A DNA stretch of 64,000 bases from Hymenobacter ginkgonis. Lineage in GTDB: Bacteria; Bacteroidota; Bacteroidia; Cytophagales; Hymenobacteraceae. The position numbers were made by a program, and so were the translations under genes. The stretch spans positions 1,364,001 through 1,428,000 of the forward strand of contig NZ_WQKZ01000001.1 of the NCBI RefSeq assembly GCF_009755225.1, in the 5' to 3' direction. The notes under the pieces were generated by a model. That model searched no databases. It had not been told where the DNA came from and saw nothing but the letters and a program-made list of their open reading frames with translations. This document shows positions 62,791-64,000 of the stretch, piece after piece; within the stretch, counting starts at the first letter, position 1; each line of letters opens with the position of its first letter.

Positions 62791-63594
62791 CTAGTTGCGG
62801 CTAGCTACGAGGGCACGCAGGTCGGCAGCGCGGCTCAGGGTATAGCGGTAGCCGACTTCAAATAACTCGTCGGCCTTGCGGTAGTCAAGCGGGCGGTAAG
62901 TGCGCAAGGCAGGTGGCTCGAGTAGCAAGTCGCACTGCGTTTTGCGAGCTGCCACGTTGGTGCTCAGCGCCAGTTGCAGGGTGCGCTCCACTAGGCGCCG
63001 CAGGTTAGAAACGCGCACATCGGTATTGAGCGGGTTGCAGTGCACGCCTACTACGCGCTCGGCGGCGCGGCCCAGCAGCGGCTCCACGGGCAAGTTGTTG
63101 AGCAGGCCGCCATCTACTAGCTGCCGACCCTGGTACTGCACCGCTCGGTACACAATGGGCACCGCCGCCGAGGCCAGCAGCGGGGGTAGCAGCGGCCCGG
63201 TGGCGAAATAAACCGACTCGCCCGCCACCAAATCGGTGGCTACCAGCGTTAGCGGCAGCCGCAAGGACTCGAAATCCAGGCTGGTGCCCAGGTGCCGCGC
63301 TAGCAGTTGCTCCACTGCTTCTAGCCCCAGCAGCCCTAGCCGGCTAAAGGCCGGCCGCGTCAGCCCCATAAAATTGGTACCCAGCAGCAACCGCAAAATC
63401 TCGCGCGGGGCAAATCCCGCCGCGTAAAACGTAGCCGCAATGGCGCCCGAACTGGCGCCCGCCAGCCGCACCACGGGCAGCGCCAGCTCGTCGAGCGCCG
63501 CTAGCACGCCCAGGTGCGCAATGCCGCGGGCACCGCCGCCCGACAGGGCCAGGGCCAGCGCAGGGGGTAGGGACTCGTTATTAGGGGTCAACAT
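62791..63594 (-). CDS. patatin-like phospholipase
   Basis: This is a 267-residue serine hydrolase of the patatin family. The oxyanion-hole motif is LALSGGGARGIAHLGVLAAL (residues 16-35), the nucleophile is in GASSGAIAATFYAAGF (GXSXG), and the Asp of the dyad is in LVDGGLLNNLPVEPL (DGG). All catalytic elements are intact. Bacterial members cleave acyl esters of lipids, and short cytoplasmic forms such as this are widely distributed. It is about 57 bases upstream of the acyltransferase gene on the same strand, so lipid-remodelling co-expression is plausible. Confidence 0.93.
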   Translation of the reverse strand: MLTPNNESLPPALALALSGGGARGIAHLGVLAALDELALPVVRLAGASSGAIAATFYAAGFAPREILRLLLGTNFMGLTRPAFSRLGLLGLEAVEQLLARHLGTSLDFESLRLPLTLVATDLVAGESVYFATGPLLPPLLASAAVPIVYRAVQYQGRQLVDGGLLNNLPVEPLLGRAAERVVGVHCNPLNTDVRVSNLRRLVERTLQLALSTNVAARKTQCDLLLEPPALRTYRPLDYRKADELFEVGYRYTLSRAADLRALVASRN

Positions 63595-63675
63595 TAAGTA
63601 AATACCGCCAGCCTAGCGGGGTAGAGAAGCTCGCTGCCCCTACCCCGCCCAAAACCAGTCAGCAAGGTTTTTCTT

Positions 63676-64000
63676 TTATAAATCGGCGACCCGCAGCGTT
63701 TCGGCCAGGCGCACGCCTTTGTCGGTGAGCTGTACGGTGCAGGCTTCGTGCAAGGGGTCGTGCTCTAGGAGCAGCACCCAATTTTCCTCGGCAGCGCGAC
63801 GCAGCACCGCTTCTTTTTCTTCGAGCGTGAGGAGCGGTCGCACGTCGTAGCTCATCACGTAGGGCAGGGGCAGGTGGGCCGCGCTCGGCAGCAAATCGGC
63901 CATGTACGCCAAAGTGCGGCCCTTATATTGCAGCACCGGCACCATCATTTTCTCGGTGTGGCCATTAGCAAAAAGAATCTCGCTGAACTGTGGCAGCGCC
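63676..64000 (-). CDS. metallo-beta-lactamase-fold hydrolase, C-terminal part (partial)
   Basis: This open frame runs off the right edge of the window. The visible 107 residues include LFANGHTEKMMVPVLQYKGR (a His and strand region of the fold), TLAYMADLLPSAAHLPLPYV with the metal-side Asp, LTLEEKEAVLRRAAEEN and LLLEHDPLHEACTVQ with the final His. This is the C-terminal half of an MBL-fold protein; the N-terminal HxHxDH is outside. Substrate unknown. The in-frame ATGs at 63948 and 63945 are internal, not starts. Confidence 0.82.
   Translation of the reverse strand, partial: ALPQFSEILFANGHTEKMMVPVLQYKGRTLAYMADLLPSAAHLPLPYVMSYDVRPLLTLEEKEAVLRRAAEENWVLLLEHDPLHEACTVQLTDKGVRLAETLRVADL

Overview
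The window looks like chromosomal DNA from a GC-rich member of the Bacteroidota, most likely Hymenobacter or a close Cytophagales relative. The evidence is: two secreted proteins with C-terminal type IX secretion sorting domains; a TamL-like lipidated Omp85 protein; DUF4394, DUF4159 and DUF2911 families; TANNTTTG-type -7 promoter elements; weak Shine-Dalgarno signals with several GTG, TTG and possibly ATT starts; and a very frequent word CTACCCC. This assignment rests on family content and was not checked against a database. I see no rRNA, tRNA, CRISPR array, insertion sequence or prophage. Most of the window is ordinary core and envelope gene content, with a few AT-rich islands.

Region by region. 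1-6800 (minus strand): a secreted TPR protein, then topoisomerase IV subunit A (parC), a BLUF blue-light receptor and topoisomerase IV subunit B (parE). 6900-10450 (plus): an AI-2E-type permease, a DUF2383-like four-helix protein and an exonuclease/GIY-YIG fusion. 10440-19450 (mostly minus): a PAP2 phosphatase, a TolC/MacA export pair, serine dehydratase beta subunit, tryptophan 2,3-dioxygenase (plus), DUF2911, an MHS-family transporter and an AT-rich TPR lipoprotein. 19650-27000 (plus): FAD dehydrogenase, CoA-binding protein, M20 amidohydrolase, a divergent peptide deformylase, and a sigma factor/membrane protein/beta-barrel cluster. 27150-35300: SpoU methyltransferase, TamL-like protein, HMA domain protein, fused E1 alpha/beta dehydrogenase, hemF overlapping a PAP2 gene, and a small hydrophilic protein. 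35370-44700: riboflavin synthase, WcaJ-like sugar transferase, pcm, acyl-CoA thioesterase, an Ala/Pro-rich protein with a possible polymerase psi-like end, TlpA-like thioredoxin, gatB and an OmpA/TSP3 protein. 45000-57800: MORN/TonB fusion, SPFH protein, two T9SS cargo proteins, MpaB-like oxygenase, a beta-barrel protein, a VIT1 transporter, a Lon-N protein, an M48 protease and small secreted proteins. 57900-64000: rsmE, a tightly overlapping three-gene RtcB operon, DUF4159, an acyltransferase, a patatin and a partial metallo-beta-lactamase-fold gene.

Three observations stand out. (1) The word CTACCCC(CC), or its complement GGGGTAG, recurs in genes and spacers on both strands and seems to override codon preference. 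This points to a genome-wide DNA signal. (2) An RNA-ligase operon couples RtcB, by 1- and 4-base overlaps, to two unrecognised AT-richer genes; it is the best candidate for an undescribed system. (3) A family of imperfect palindromes built on an AACGTCATGCTG half-site and its variants sits at gene 3' ends, mostly between convergent genes. A BLUF photoreceptor nested between the two topoisomerase IV genes, with its own terminator, is a fourth point of interest.
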